Positions 1-11,921 of a stretch of 64,000 bases of DNA are shown piece by piece. The stretch is from Cryptomeria japonica (lineage: Eukaryota; Streptophyta; Pinopsida; Cupressales; Cupressaceae), in assembly GCF_030272615.1 (NCBI RefSeq), contig NC_081411.1, forward strand, positions 46,164,517-46,228,516. The letters are read 5' to 3'. Made by a program: the position numbers and the translations under genes. How positions within the stretch are numbered: position 1 is the stretch's first letter; each line of letters begins with the position of its first letter. Below the pieces are notes generated by a model. It had not been told where the DNA came from and made no database searches. It was given only the letters and a program-made list of their open reading frames with translations.

Positions 1-761
1 ACAACATCCACAACACATGACACAAAGATTTTGATGTGGATACCCGGTAAGGGGAAAAACCATGATGGGAAACCTTACCCACAATCAGATGATACTATTG
101 CAGATAGTAAGTGTTTACAAATGGGGTCTGCACATGCAGAAAGGCCAACCACCTAGAGCTCACTGCTCAATCACAAAATAGGAGTCACACTGACTACAAT
201 TGGTTGGTTAAATCCAATAACAATGTACTGCTCAAAATAGCATCTACAATGCTAGATTCAGTACCGATTTAAGCTCTAAACATTAGTGTCATACACCTTC
301 ATAACCTTCCTTCAACCTTCAGATAATGTCTACATGATTCACACAAGGATCTTCTTATTTTCGCTCTTCAATATTTGCACACACTCATACCATTTCCATA
401 CCATATCTCACAAATGAGATTCTACATTTATTTATACAAAACCTTAGACCAAATCATAAGGTCGGCTCACTAAAGATATTACAATTAAATCAATTACAAA
501 TAAATCTCGATGCTATACAATATGTCGGCTCAATACACTATCCAAACAATAAGCCATCTCCATAACGTGTCATGCTGATCTGGAATAGATATCATGTACC
601 GGTCCATAACCTAGTCCTATCTACCAATAAAGGAAAATATGTCAACCCGATTAGACCAATAAGAAAAACACCAAATCCAAACATCCAATCCATGTCTTCG
701 ACATAACCAAATGATCTCTAGATGATAACAAGTCATTATCACTACCAGTGAACCATATATC
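1..761 (-). mobile_element. Older Copia LTR, left part (split by insertion)
   Basis: This stretch aligns base for base, with scattered differences, to the interior of the LTRs of the Copia element that follows it. Shared landmarks are the CCACAACACA word, the AAGGGGAAAA word, the GGGGTCTGCACATGCAGA hairpin and GACATAACCAA. The first part of the LTR lies before the window. The remainder resumes at 7463, so the downstream element was inserted into it. It belongs to the same family and is older than the insert. Whether it is a solo LTR or one end of a full element cannot be seen here. Confidence 0.85.
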
Positions 762-1818
762 TGTTAGGTCCCAGAGACAATTGAGAAGGGGGGGGGGTGA
801 ATCAGTTGTCTAATAAATTCAAACAAAAATTGACTTAACCAAACTTAATGCTTAATGTCAGTAAACCAAAACTTAATACTGATAAACAATTTATCAGTTA
901 ATTGCAGTACCGGTAAAGATTAATGCATGAAACAGAAAGATAAAGACATCCACAACACATAACACCAATATTTGTATGTGGAAACCCTATAAGGGGAAAA
1001 ACATAGTGGGAAACCTTACCCACAATCAGATGATATTGCTGCAGATAGTATGTGTATGCAAATGGGGTCTACACATGCAGAAAGGCCAAGTGCCTAGAGC
1101 TCACTCCTCAATCACAAAAGGGAGTCACACTGACTACAATTGGATGGTTAAATCCAATAAACATGTACTGCTCAAAATAGCAACTTCATATGCTAGATTC
1201 AGTACAGGTTTAGTTCTGATAAGTCTTCACAAAACCTTCCTCAACCTTCAAGATATGTTTGTGTGTATAGCTCTTCTTATTTTCTCATATATCGAATTAC
1301 AATCCTTCACACATTCACATTTTTTGATCTTACAAATAAGATATTACATTTATATGATAACCTAAGACCAATTTTAGTAGGTCAGCTCTAAAAGATATTA
1401 CAATAAAAATAATTATAGGTAAATCAATGATCGATGCAATAACCCATACAACATGTCAACTTAATGCATTTACAACAATAATAAATCTTCCCCATAGCGT
1501 GTCGTGCTGATCTGGAATAGACAAGCCCGTCGGTGCTTAACCTGGACCTATTGTCGGTAACAACAAATATGCAATCATGAATATACCAATAAACAAATCT
1601 CCAAGAAAAAGTGTCCTAATGATGTTTTCGACATAACCAAGTATTTTCCATGTCATTTCAAGTGCCGGTGAACAATATTTCCTACCGGTGACTATGCATA
1701 AGTCACTTCCTTGCTGGTGAACATTGCCAATTTTCCAAGTGTTAGCCAGAGTTGATAAGTGTTAAATAGGTGTTGACATCAATGACAAAACCATATCAAC
1801 ATATCCAGAATACCAACA
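762..1818 (-). repeat. Copia-1 3' LTR
   Basis: This is the left copy of the LTR pair, 1057 bases, with terminal TG and CA. It contains the G-run hairpin near its left edge (776-810) and the small TCTACA/TGCAGA hairpin at 1068-1081. The polypurine tract of the element lies immediately to its right, on the minus strand. Confidence 0.93.
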
Positions 1819-1831
1819 ATCTCCCCCTTTG

Positions 1832-2899
1832 GCATTGATGGCTACACAAGATGGAAAAACCATCAAAGTGTCAAAACAAAAATGCCAAATACCAAAAACC
1901 AATAATCTCCCAAAAGAGATCATAACAAAATTCAAATGCAGAGAGTAATCAATCTCTCCAAAATAACAATCTCTCACCCTTAGGACTAACATGTGTTTTT
2001 CCATATCAATCTCTCCCCCTTTGACATCAAATGCCAAAGCAATAAAAAAACTAGGTTCAAATACAAAATAAAAACCTATTCAGTATACCAACTACTCCCC
2101 CTTTGAAGTAGCTTTCCTCATCAAAGCCAGAGTAAAAGATTTCTCGGTTAGTTCTGTTGGTTGATGATAATAATCAACTATCTAAGTCTCTACCGGTGGG
2201 GGCATGACCCCAAGCCAATCTTTGAGATATCCAAAAGTCTCTTTAGGCAAAGGCTTAGTAAAAATATTTACAATCTACTCTTTAGTATTCACATAAACTA
2301 GTTTTACTTCTTTTGCTTAAACATTCTCTTTCAGAAAATTCAATTTGATAGAAACATGTTTAGTTTTAGAATATAGTACCAGATTCTTAGATATATCAAT
2401 TGTTGTTGTATTATGACAATAGATAGTTATGGGTTCCTTGCATTTTATCTCTATGTTCTTCAACATTTGCTTAAGCCATAATACCTATGTACAGTTAGTC
2501 GCTACTGCAACATATTCTGACTATGTTATTGATAAAGATGTGCAACTTTGTATCTTATTCAACCAATAAATTAATCTACTTCCAAGAAAAAAAGCTCCGT
2601 TGGTGGTCCTTTCTCTATCATCTACATCTCCTGCCCAATTTGCATTTGTGTATGCACATAATTCAATTTTTTCATCTCTAGGATACCATAAGCCAAGATT
2701 TGTAGTGCCTTGTAAGTACCGAAAAATCCTTTTTACTGCCGATTCATGATTTTCTTTAGGATTACTCTAAAATCTTGAAATAATACATACTGCATTCATA
2801 ATATCAGGTCTTGTTTGTGTCAAATACAGTAGCCCTCCTATCATAGATTTCTACCTAGTCAGATTAACAAGTGTTGATTCATCCCTTAGTGATAATTTG
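1832..2899 (-). pseudogene. Copia-1 RNase H region and 3' end of pol
   Basis: Read on the minus strand, this region carries degraded Copia RNase H sequence continuing from the RT at 2900-4327, followed by an untranslated tail that reaches the polypurine tract. No long open frame is kept. The assignment is by position and by similarity of short words to the RNase H of the related element at 28020-28498. Confidence 0.7.
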
Positions 2900-4327
2900 T
2901 CATTTTGTAGTCATAGGTGTGCTTACCAGTTTAGAGTTTTCCATGCAAAATTTCTTTAATAACTCTTTCAAGTACTTGGATTGACTCAAGAATATACCTT
3001 TATCAGTCTGTAAAATATGCAATCCTAAAAATAATTTTACCTCTCCAATCATAGACATTTCAAATTCTTGGTGCGTTTCAATAGAAAAGTCTTTACATAA
3101 TCCATCTTCTCCTCGAAAGATTATATCATCAAAAAAAACTTCTATAACCAAGATTTCATCATTAGTCACTTTATAGTATAAGTTGCTATCAGCATTACCT
3201 TTAGAAAAACCAATCTTCAAGAGATATTTATCCAATCTAGCATACCAAGCTCTTGGAGCTTGCTTCGACCCATACAAAGCTTTCCTTAATCTACAAACCA
3301 TATCTTTATTATCTGTCAAAGAAAATCCATCAAGTTGCTCAATGTAAACTTCTTCCTCAAGATCTCCATTCAAAAATGCACATTTGACATCCATTTGATA
3401 TACTTTATAGTTCTTGTGTGCTGTAAAAGCCAAGAATAATCTAACTATCTCAATTCTAGCTACCAGTGCAAAGGTTTCATTGTAATCAATTCCTTCTTTC
3501 GGTGAATATCCCTTACACACTAGTCTTGCTTTATTTCTGATTACTTTACCATCTTCATTAAGTTTGTTTCTGAATACCCATTTAGTTCCAATTACATTTT
3601 TGTCTTTAGGCCGGGGAACTAATGTCAATGTGTTATTTTTCTCAATTTGTTCTAATTCTTCTTCCATAGCTTTAATCCAGTGTTTATCTTCATATGCCTC
3701 ATTAGTTGATGCTGGTTCAATTTGAGAAATAAGACATACCTCTTCATTTTCTTGTCTGCCTCTTGTCATAACTCCTTGATATTTGTTCCCAATTATTTGA
3801 TCTTCGGAGTGGTTCAATCTTACATACCGGGGTGTCTTTGTTTGCTGTTGTTCTTCAGTTACAATGGAATTTTCAGATGATACCGGTGTAACTGGATTTT
3901 CATTTTGTACTGGTGTGTTCAGTGTAGGCTCATTTGTCAATATCTTTGTTGCTAGTTCAAAGTCTATATACCTTGAAGTTCTAAACTGTTCATCAATCTT
4001 CACATTTGTACTTTCAACAATTTTCTGTAAACTTTTGTGAAAACATCTATATGCCTTGCTCTTAGATGAATAACCAAGAAATATTCCTTCATCACTTCTA
4101 GGATCAAATTTACCAATATACTCATCTCTTCTAATATAGCATTTACTTCCAAATATTGTGAAATATTTAAGAGTAGGAGTAATACCAAACCATAGTTCAT
4201 GAGGGGTCTTACCGGTTTCACCTTTGATGTGAACTTTGTTGAATGTGTATACTACTATTCTTACTGCCTCTCTCCAATACACATGTGGTAGATTTGCTTC
4301 TTTTAACATACTTCTTGCTGCATCCAA
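2900..4327 (-). pseudogene. Copia-1 pol: integrase C-terminal part and reverse transcriptase
   Basis: This open stretch of 475 codons begins in the late integrase region ([27 protein letters not shown]) and runs into a Copia reverse transcriptase. RT landmarks are [43 protein letters not shown] and [15 protein letters not shown], with FFDDIIF at the catalytic aspartate pair. In Ty1/copia elements this enzyme copies the RNA genome inside virus-like particles. The parent element is broken, so this is read as a fossil even though this segment is open. Confidence 0.93.
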
Positions 4328-4363
4328 GATGGTTTTGTTTTTCCTTTCTACAACTCCATTCTG

Positions 4364-4984
4364 TTAGGGTGTCCGGGGTGCTAATAGTTGTCTTCTGATT
4401 CCATTCAGTTCACAGAATGTATTAAATTCCTTAGATGTGAATTCTCCTCCTTGATCTAATCTCAGACATTTGATTTTCTTACTGGTTTCATTCTCTACCA
4501 TTGCCTTGAATAGTTTAAATTTCCCAAGTGCTTCTGATTTTTCATTGAGAAAAGTAACCCAACACATTCTTTAATAGTCATCAATAATTAGCATGAAATA
4601 TCTATCACCTTGAAGGCTTTTAGTGCTAGCTGGACCACATAAATCAGTATGAATTAGATCAAGAGAATTGTTGGATTTTTCTGGAATACTTTTAAAGGAT
4701 GCTCTTACTTGCTTTCCAAATTAAAATTCCTTACAAATCAGATTGTGAGGTTTGATAATCTTAGGTAAGTCTCTTACTGCCTTGGTTGTACTAATTTTCA
4801 CAATGCAATCAAAATTTCAATGACAGAGTCTCTTATGCTATAACCATCTTTCATCAATATGTGCAATCAAGCATGTCTTTTCATTGTTGTTCAAATGAAA
4901 GATGTTACCTCTAGATTGACTACCGGTTGCAATTTCCAAACTAGTTTTGTTCAAAATTTTGCATTTACCATTCTTGAATTGTAA
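4364..4984 (-). pseudogene. Copia-1 integrase core
   Basis: The minus strand carries integrase core words: an MWVTFL-like strand, then RLDQGGEFTSKEF with the catalytic aspartate and its usual neighbours, then ELNGIRRQLLAPRTP. Further upstream, up to about 4984, lie weaker matches to the zinc-binding and core N-terminal parts. The order relative to gag and RT is as expected for Ty1/copia. The region is broken. Confidence 0.85.
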
Positions 4985-6334
4985 CTAAAATCTTTTTTCA
5001 ACTAACTGACCAACACTGAAAAGATTGTGTTTTAAACCTTCAACATAGTAAACATTATCAGTATTGTGCTTACCATAAAGAGATATTGTACGTTTTCCTT
5101 TGATCAAACAAGATTTATCATCTCCAAATCTTACTAGACCTCCATTATATTCCTGAAAAGTCAAGAATTTACTTTTGTCACCAGTCATATGATGTGAGCA
5201 TCCTGAATCAATGATCCATTCATCCTCAACTTCAATTTTAGCTGCCAGGGCCTGCTCTACCAGTTGAACAGTAGGTGTTGGTTGATCTTCTGTTATAGCA
5301 ACAAAGACCCATCCATTGTCTACTGGATCCTCATCAGAATCATCAATGACTCCTTCATTAGCAAGATAACAAGATTTGTCTTTATTCTTCTTAAATCTGT
5401 ATCTCAGATATTTAGGGTTAGGTTTGTATGTTTTTCTAGCTTCTTCCTTCAATATTGCATGTCTATTAGGGCATCTTGATACCATATGACCAATCTTATT
5501 ACAGTTAAAACATTTAAAGGGTGTTGTACCTTCATACTTACTTCCAACTGGACCTTTGGGCATTTTCTTTGCAAATAGTGCTTCAAGTTCTTCAAGTTCT
5601 TCATTTTCTCTCATGCTTTCTTCAAGTTCTCTTGCATAAAATGGTTTCCAATCAGATTTGTCAAGTGATGATACAGATGATGTTGATGCCTTAAAAGGTA
5701 AATCTGTCTTTATAGTAGCAACAAGACCAAATTCCTCAATTTCAAAGGCTAAAAGTTTTCCAATTAATGTGTCCCTAGTAACTGATGTATTAGGCATTGT
5801 TCTTAGCTCATTTATAGTAGTAACTTTCATTTTGTATGCCGGTGGCAATCCTCTTAAAACTTTTGAAATAATTTCATCTTCACTTAAGGTTCCTCCACAA
5901 TATTTAATACCTAAAATAATTTCATTGACTCTTTCCATAAAAGCAGAAATCCTTTCATCTTCTTCCATTTTCAGATTTTCATACCTGACCCAGAAGCTTT
6001 CAAGTTTTGCAATTTTGACTGTGGAATCTCCTTCATTCAATGTTTCTAAATGGTCCCAAATAGCTTTAGTAGTAGATCTATCTGATAATCCCATGATTTG
6101 CTGATATGATAATGCGCTCAAAAGTGCTTCTCTTGCCTTGCAATCATTTTCTTCATCTTTAGTCAGATTTGGTGGATTAGGCTGACCTTGAGTAGGAGCA
6201 GTATAACCATTCTTTGTAACTTCCCAGATTTCCTTTCCAATGCAATTCAGATGTGTCTCCATCCTGATCTTCCATATCCCATAGTTGGTTCCATCAAGTT
6301 TAGGATTGTCCTTCCTGAAATAGTTAGAAGACAT
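4985..6334 (-). pseudogene. Copia-1 gag and protease
   Basis: This is an open frame of 449 codons. The N-terminal half is a retrotransposon gag of the UBN2 type (LDGTNYGIWKIRMETHL near the start, MGLSDRSTTKAIWDHLETL in the middle). A CCHC zinc knuckle CFNCNKIGHMVSRC follows at about residues 274-287, and then the aspartic protease motif WIIDSGCSHHMTGD. The product would be the capsid-like protein and the protease that processes it. The start ATG lies just inside the 5' LTR and primer site, as expected. The element as a whole is broken. Confidence 0.93.
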
Positions 6335-6391
6335 TGGATCTCCTCAAGCTGTTAAACTTCTGCAAAAAGAGGACTAAGCTTGGATACCAAT

Positions 6392-7462
6392 TGTTAGGTC
6401 CCGGAGACAACTGAGAGAGGGGGGGTGAATCACTTGTCTAATAAATTCAAACCAAAATTGACTTAACCAAACTTAATGCTTAATGCCGGTAAACCAGAAC
6501 TTAATGCTAGTAGATAGATTATAAGTTAATTGCAATACCGGTAAAGATTAATGCATGAAATAGAAAGATAAATACATCCACAACACGTAACACCAATATT
6601 TGTACGTGGAAACCCTGTAAGGGGAAAAGCCATGTTGGGAAACCTTACCCACAATCAGATGATACTACTATAGATAGTATGTGTATACAAATGGGGTCTG
6701 CACATGCAGAAAGGCCAAGCGCCTAGAGCTCACTGCTCAATCACAAAAGGGAGTCACACTGACTATATTGGATGGTTAAATCTAGTGAACATGTACTACT
6801 CAAAATAGCATCTTCATATGCTGGATTAAGTACTGGTTCAGTTCTGATATGTCTTCACAAAACCTTCCTCAACCTTTAAGAGATGTCTACATGTATAGCT
6901 CTACTTATTTTTGCTTATACCAAATTATAATTCTTCACACATTCGCATTTTTTGATCTTACAAATAAGATCTTACATTTATATCATAACCTAACACCAAT
7001 TTTAGTAGGTCATCTCTAAAAGATATTACAATAAAAATAATTACAAGTAAATCAATGACCGATGCAATAACCGATACAACATGTTGGCTTAATTCATTTA
7101 CAACAATAATAAATCATCTCCATAGCGTGTCGTGATGATCTGGAATAGATAAGCCTGTCAGTGCTTATTCTGGACCTATTTGCCGGTAACAACAAATATA
7201 TAATCATGAATATACCAATGAACAAATATCCAAGACAAAGTGTGCAAACGATGTTTTTGACATAACCAAGTATTGTCCATGTCATTTCAAGTGTCGGTGA
7301 ACAATATTTTCTGCCAGTGAATAAGATACCGGTGACTGTGCATAAGTCACTTGCTTGTCGGTGAACATTGCCAATTTTCCAAGTGTTAACTAGAGTTGAT
7401 AAGTGTTAAATAGGTGTTGACATCAATGACAAAACCATATCAACATATCCAAAATACCAACA
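6392..7462 (-). repeat. Copia-1 5' LTR
   Basis: This is the right copy of the LTR pair, 1071 bases, TGTTAGG to ACCAACA. On the minus strand it would drive the element and is followed directly by the primer site (ATTGGTATCCAAGC). It holds a perfect TCTGCA/TGCAGA hairpin at 6697-6710 and a G-run hairpin at 6406-6438. Confidence 0.93.
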
Positions 7463-7615
7463 ATATCCTGCCTATGAACACATAACTTGTCGGTGAAATA
7501 GTAAACCAATATAACCAGAGTGCCAAACCAACAATATAGATCTCCATGAAGATAAGAGTTGACATCAATGAAAAAACCAATGCAACACATGAAAAAGTCA
7601 TCCATAATACCAACA
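7463..7615 (-). mobile_element. Older Copia LTR, right part
   Basis: After the duplicated ATATC the older LTR resumes and runs to its own terminal ACCAACA at 7615. The shared word GTTGACATCAATGA lies just before the end, as in the Copia-1 LTRs. What follows (AAAATAATAC) is not a polypurine tract, so on the minus strand this is the outer end of a 5' LTR or a solo LTR. Confidence 0.8.
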
Positions 7616-7799
7616 AAAATAATACATTGCAACCTATTACATAATGACACTATTCTAGAGTAGTGCACCTGCGAAGAATATCAACATTACAACTTTCGAG
7701 GATATCAACATCCTGAACACAACAAAAGCTTGGACAACTCAACCATGACTTCATTAAGTCACAAATGGTTGGTCCACTTGTTACAACATGAAAGAAAAC
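7616..7799. other. Spacer between two Copia insertions
   Basis: There is no open frame or recognisable element in these 184 bases. They could be part of the DNA into which both neighbouring elements inserted. Confidence 0.4.
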
Positions 7800-7995
7800 T
7801 GTAGGATTTTGTCAAGATCAAGGGCACAATGAAAAGTATAAAAAGAGACAATAGAATGATAAGAACAAACTGTATTCTCATCAATATGCAAATGATCAAA
7901 GAGAGATGAATGTACAAAAGGCTCTCAAAGAAGAAGGACAAAATCTCAAAGAGGAAAAAGTCCCCTGCCATAAGAGAGGAAGGAGAAGTTAGCTG
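7800..7995 (-). repeat. Copia-2 3' LTR, diverged or rearranged
   Basis: The first 105 bases match the right LTR closely. The rest does not, and a C-run that could be the polypurine tract begins near 7996. The right edge is therefore only approximate. Confidence 0.55.
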
Positions 7996-8039
7996 ACCCC
8001 CCCTAATGACACATCTCGCACCCCCAAGAGAGCTCGCAA

Positions 8040-9764
8040 CTACTGGAACTTACTCTCGGTGAAAGGTTTGGTTAATATGTCAGCAACCTGCTCTGCTGTA
8101 GGACAATACTGCAAATCAATGACCTGCGCCTGAATGAGCTCTCGAATATACTGCATATGAATCTCGATGAGTTTGGTCCGCTAGTGCTGGACCGGGTTTT
8201 TCGAGATTGCAATAGCACTCTGATTGTCGCAATGTAGAACTGTCAGTCATGGAGTGGTGAATCCAAACTCTATGAGAATCTACTAGAGCCAAATGGTCTC
8301 AGTCACTATGTTAACAGTGCCTCAATACTTAGGCTTAGTCAAAGAGAGAGCAATAGCATGTTGCTTCTTGATCTGCCAACAAATGGGGCTCGAACCAAGG
8401 TGAGAACTGTAACCAAAAGTAGACTTACGATCATCAAGATCACCAACCCAATCGGAGTTTGTGTAACCAACCAAGCAAAGTCTTGTGCCTGCTGCAGAGT
8501 GAATCCCATAGTGATGTGTACCTTGGATGTAGTGAAGGATGCATTTGGTGGCTTTCCAATGAAGCTCATGTGGTTCCTGCATGAAGCAGGAAACCATGCC
8601 AACTGCAAATGAAATATCAGGGCATGTATGGGTCAAGTAGATGAGACTACCCACAAGCTGACGATACAAAGTGGCATCAACTGGTGGAGAAGAACAATGA
8701 GCCTCAAGCTTGACTCCTGAAAGAAAGGGAGTCGGGGCAGCCTTACAATCAGCCATATGAAAGCATGCAAGTAGATCAAGAGCATACTTGGGCTACGATA
8801 GTGTAATCCCAGAAGGTGATTGTGAAATCTCTATCCCGAGAAAGTAGTGCAAAAGACCCAAGTCAGGCATAGCAAATCTGTCATGCAAAGCAGATTTGAC
8901 CCTGCTAATGATGGATGAAGTACTCCCTGTAATGATCAAGTCATCAACATAGAGTACAAGTATCAAGCGAGAGTCATCTTGTCGCAAAATGTAGACATTC
9001 AGATCGGAATGACACCTGGTGAACCCTATGGAGAGAAGAAATGAATCCATCTTGGTGTACCAAGCCCTGCGGGCCTGCTTAAGGCCATAGAGAGATTTCC
9101 TTAGTCTACAAACCAAGGAAGTATCCTAGATGAAACCCTATGGCTGCTCCATATAAATCTCCTCATCAAGATCACCATGAAGAAAAGCACTCTTCACATC
9201 CATCTGATGTACATCCCAACCATGAGCTGCAACAATAGCAAGTGTCAAACGAATGGAGTTCATCTTGGCTATGGGTGCAAAGGTCTCATTATAGTCAACA
9301 CCTGCAACCTAAGAGAAACCTTTCGCAAAAAGCTGAGCCTTATACTTATCCACACTACCATCCACTGCAAACTTGGTCCAATAGATCCACTTACATCGAA
9401 CCATCTTTCTCCCCTTAGGGAGATGGACTAAATCCCATGTATTGTTCCTCATCAAGGAACTATACTCTTCCTCCATAGCTTGGTCCCACTCAGGAATCCC
9501 TGATGCTTCCCTAAATGTCTGTGGATTGGAAGCGGTGGCAATGAATGCATGTGGAAGATCCTGATGTCGTGATTGAGTTCTCTGTGTATTTGAAGGATCC
9601 CCAACAAGAGAACTTGCAGACTCAAGTGTTTGTCGAGCCCAACGAGGTCTAGGTGGAGGTGTAGAACGAGGCTCCTCAACTACAAGTGGACCCTGTAGAG
9701 GTGTAACCCTACGAGTCAGAGTTGAAGGAGTCTCATCATCTAAATCACTAACATCACTATCCAT
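8040..9764 (-). pseudogene. Copia-2 pol: reverse transcriptase and RNase H
   Basis: The minus strand shows RT words in order. First come MEEEYSSLMRNNTWDLVHLP and KWIYWTKFAVDGS (9309-9764). Then come RKSLYGLKQARRAWYTKMD and LYVDDLIITG, the catalytic aspartate pair (8793-9116). RNase H and the connection domain follow at 8322-8756 (RQLVGSLIYLTHTCPDISFA, GYTNSDWVGDLDDRKS). The remaining stretch to 8040 is the RNase H tail. The usual role is copying of the element RNA and removal of the RNA strand. It is broken. Confidence 0.9.
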
Positions 9765-11162
9765 AATGGAGGAGGGTGGAGGAGGTAGAGAGGCTCAGCT
9801 AGGAGAGCTTTCCTCAAAGTAAACACTCCTCTCAATGAACACCTCATGTGTCTCTGGATCCATCAATCTGTATGCCTTAACACCCTTAGGATATCCAACA
9901 AATATGCAAGGCCTACTCTAAGGTTCTAATACCTTGCGTTTCAGCAGAGGTATGCGAGCCCATGATGGACACCCAAAGACTCTAAAATGTCTTACAATTA
10001 GTTTCCTACCAGCCCAAGCTTCAAAAGGAGTAATACTTTGCAAAGCTTTGTGAGGAACCCAATTCTGGATGTGTGTGGCACAACTGATAGCCTCTGCCCA
10101 AAAGGCGGGATCAAGAGAACGTGCATGTATCATACAACTAGCCATTTTTTTGAGAGTTCTATTCTTACAATCTACAACCCCATTCTGCTATGGAGTGTAT
10201 GCAACAGAATGCTGAAGATCAATCCCCTCAAAAGTACAAAAATCCTCAAGTCTTTTGTTCACATATTCCCTTCCATTATCTGTACGAAGAATCTTGAAGT
10301 CTTGAAATCTGTCAAATACTTCACTCTTATGAATGAGAAAGTAGACCCAAGTGAAGCGGGAGTAGTCATCAATGAAGGTGAGAACATAGCAGGCCTTACT
10401 AAATGAAGTTGCTGGAAATGGACCTGCTACATCACTGTGAACAAGTTGAAGAACTTCCAAAGCTCTCCAAGCTTTCCCTTTATCAAACTTCTCCTCGGGA
10501 TGCTTGCCCATGGAACAACCTGAACATACACCCTCTAGAAAACTGATTCGAGGTAGACCTGTGACCATGTCTTTAGTGCTGAGCTGCTGAAGATAGAGGT
10601 AGTTGAGGTGACCAAACCACTCATGCCATAGCTTACTTTCTGAATTTGAATGAGTAAGCAAGGCCCTAGAAGGTGAACTTGGCACAAAGTGGGAGAATGA
10701 ATAAAGCCTTGAGTTGTTATTGACTTGTCCCACTCCTACAAAGGCATCATCATCAAGTTCCTTTACCACAATTGAATCTGGTGTAAACTCAACCTTTTTC
10801 CCATTCCCATAGTGAGTGATTTGGTAGATGGAGAGAAGGTTGGTAGACAAGTTAGGAACATAGAGAACATTCTCAAATGTTCCATCATCCATGTCAACTG
10901 AACCTTTCCCTTAAACCTCTACTTGTGTATCATCACCTATGTAAATGTGAGGTACCTTAGATGGCTCTAATGAAGAAAACTATTCCTTTGTAGAACCCAT
11001 GTGATATGAGGCACCTGAGTCAACTATCCATTGCTATGAAGAACCTGTTGTAGCCACAAATGCTTGCCCTTTTCTCTTAGACTGTGAGGAAGAGGAAGGA
11101 GATGAATCCTTCTTTGTGTAGGCGGATGGCAAGTTGATGTTTTTCTTAAGAAGATTGGTCAA
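9765..11162 (-). pseudogene. Copia-2 protease remnant and integrase
   Basis: The open stretch 10188-10892 contains the integrase zinc-binding region (LWHEWFGHLNYL, GVCSGCSMGK) and the core start (LVHSDVAGPFPATSF, YVLTFIDDYSRFTWVYF), then LRTDNGREYVNKRLEDFC. The segment 9918-10145 continues with the late integrase (AISCATHIQNWVPHKAL, FRVFGCPSWARIP). Upstream, 10893-11162 holds the weaker protease region. It is broken. Confidence 0.88.
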
Positions 11163-11921
11163 CTAATCAACTTGCTTTGTGTGGCATCGATGCTTCTTCT
11201 TCTTGTTGGAATCTTTGCCTTGACTTCCTTGATTCCCTTGATTTGCCACCAAAGCCTTGGACTTTGAAGACTTGAGAAACCCCATGTTCAACAACTTAGA
11301 TTGTTCCAATATTAACATTTTTGTGAAAGCATCAAATGAAGGCATAACATAAGAACTCCCCACTGTCAAACGATGAGTTTGGAAGCTAGACACAAATGCT
11401 GCATATTCTAGTGCAAGCTTGTCCAACAAGTTGAATATCAACTGAGCATCCTTTTTGTCAATTCCACAATCCTTAAGCTTTACTCCTAGCCCATTTGCTT
11501 TGGTGACATAATCTTGGATTGTATCAAAACTCTTGGGATCCAAGTTGGTGAGCTCATTGTCAATCTGATAGCCTCTGATTTCATCAACTTGACCATACAA
11601 TTTCTGAAACATATCCCAAGCCTCTTTGATTGTTTTACATTTCTCAATGTGAAAAATGAGGTCATCTGATACATACTTGCGCAAAGTTCCAAGAGCCATG
11701 CAATTCTTTGTGATCCATTCTAATTGAGCATTTGGATCAGCCTTAGGATCAAGTAGTGTTGTTATTGTTCCATCTATGTAATGTGTGAGACCCTTTTCCA
11801 TTAATTTACTCCATACTTTAATTTTCCATGATGCATAATTATGTGGAGTTAAAGGTGGAAATTTATTAGGACTCATTGCAACAAAAATGGAAAGAGCACA
11901 AAGAGAGGCACAATCACACAA
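11163..11921 (-). pseudogene. Copia-2 gag
   Basis: An open frame of 252 codons with Copia gag features: MSPNKFPPLTPHNYASWKIK near the N-terminus, then KTIKEAWDMFQKLYGQVDE and LDKLALEYAAFVSSF. The tail is rich in lysine. The real start is probably the internal Met at about residue 16, because the first residues read as leader. It is a Ty1/copia capsid-like protein of a different lineage from Copia-1. No zinc knuckle is seen within this frame. Confidence 0.88.

Larger units (their letters stand above)
762..7462 (-). mobile_element. Copia-1: complete-length Ty1/copia element, broken
   Basis: It has paired LTRs at 762-1818 and 6392-7462, both running TGTTAGG to ACCAACA on the plus strand. The five-base target duplication ATATC is perfect (757-761 and 7463-7467). 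Read on the minus strand, the order is 5' LTR, primer site, gag, protease, integrase, RT, RNase H, polypurine tract, 3' LTR, which is Ty1/copia order. The primer site beside the right LTR (about 6379-6391) resembles the initiator-Met tRNA complement, and a purine tract abuts the left LTR (about 1819-1831, CTCCCCCTTT on the plus strand). By eye the LTRs differ at somewhat under one base in ten, so it is an old insertion. Coding parts are broken in several places. Confidence 0.95.

Noticed and set aside
976-1365. 129-codon open frame on the plus strand
   Set aside because: It lies wholly within an LTR, on the strand opposite to the element, and the other LTR copy does not keep it.
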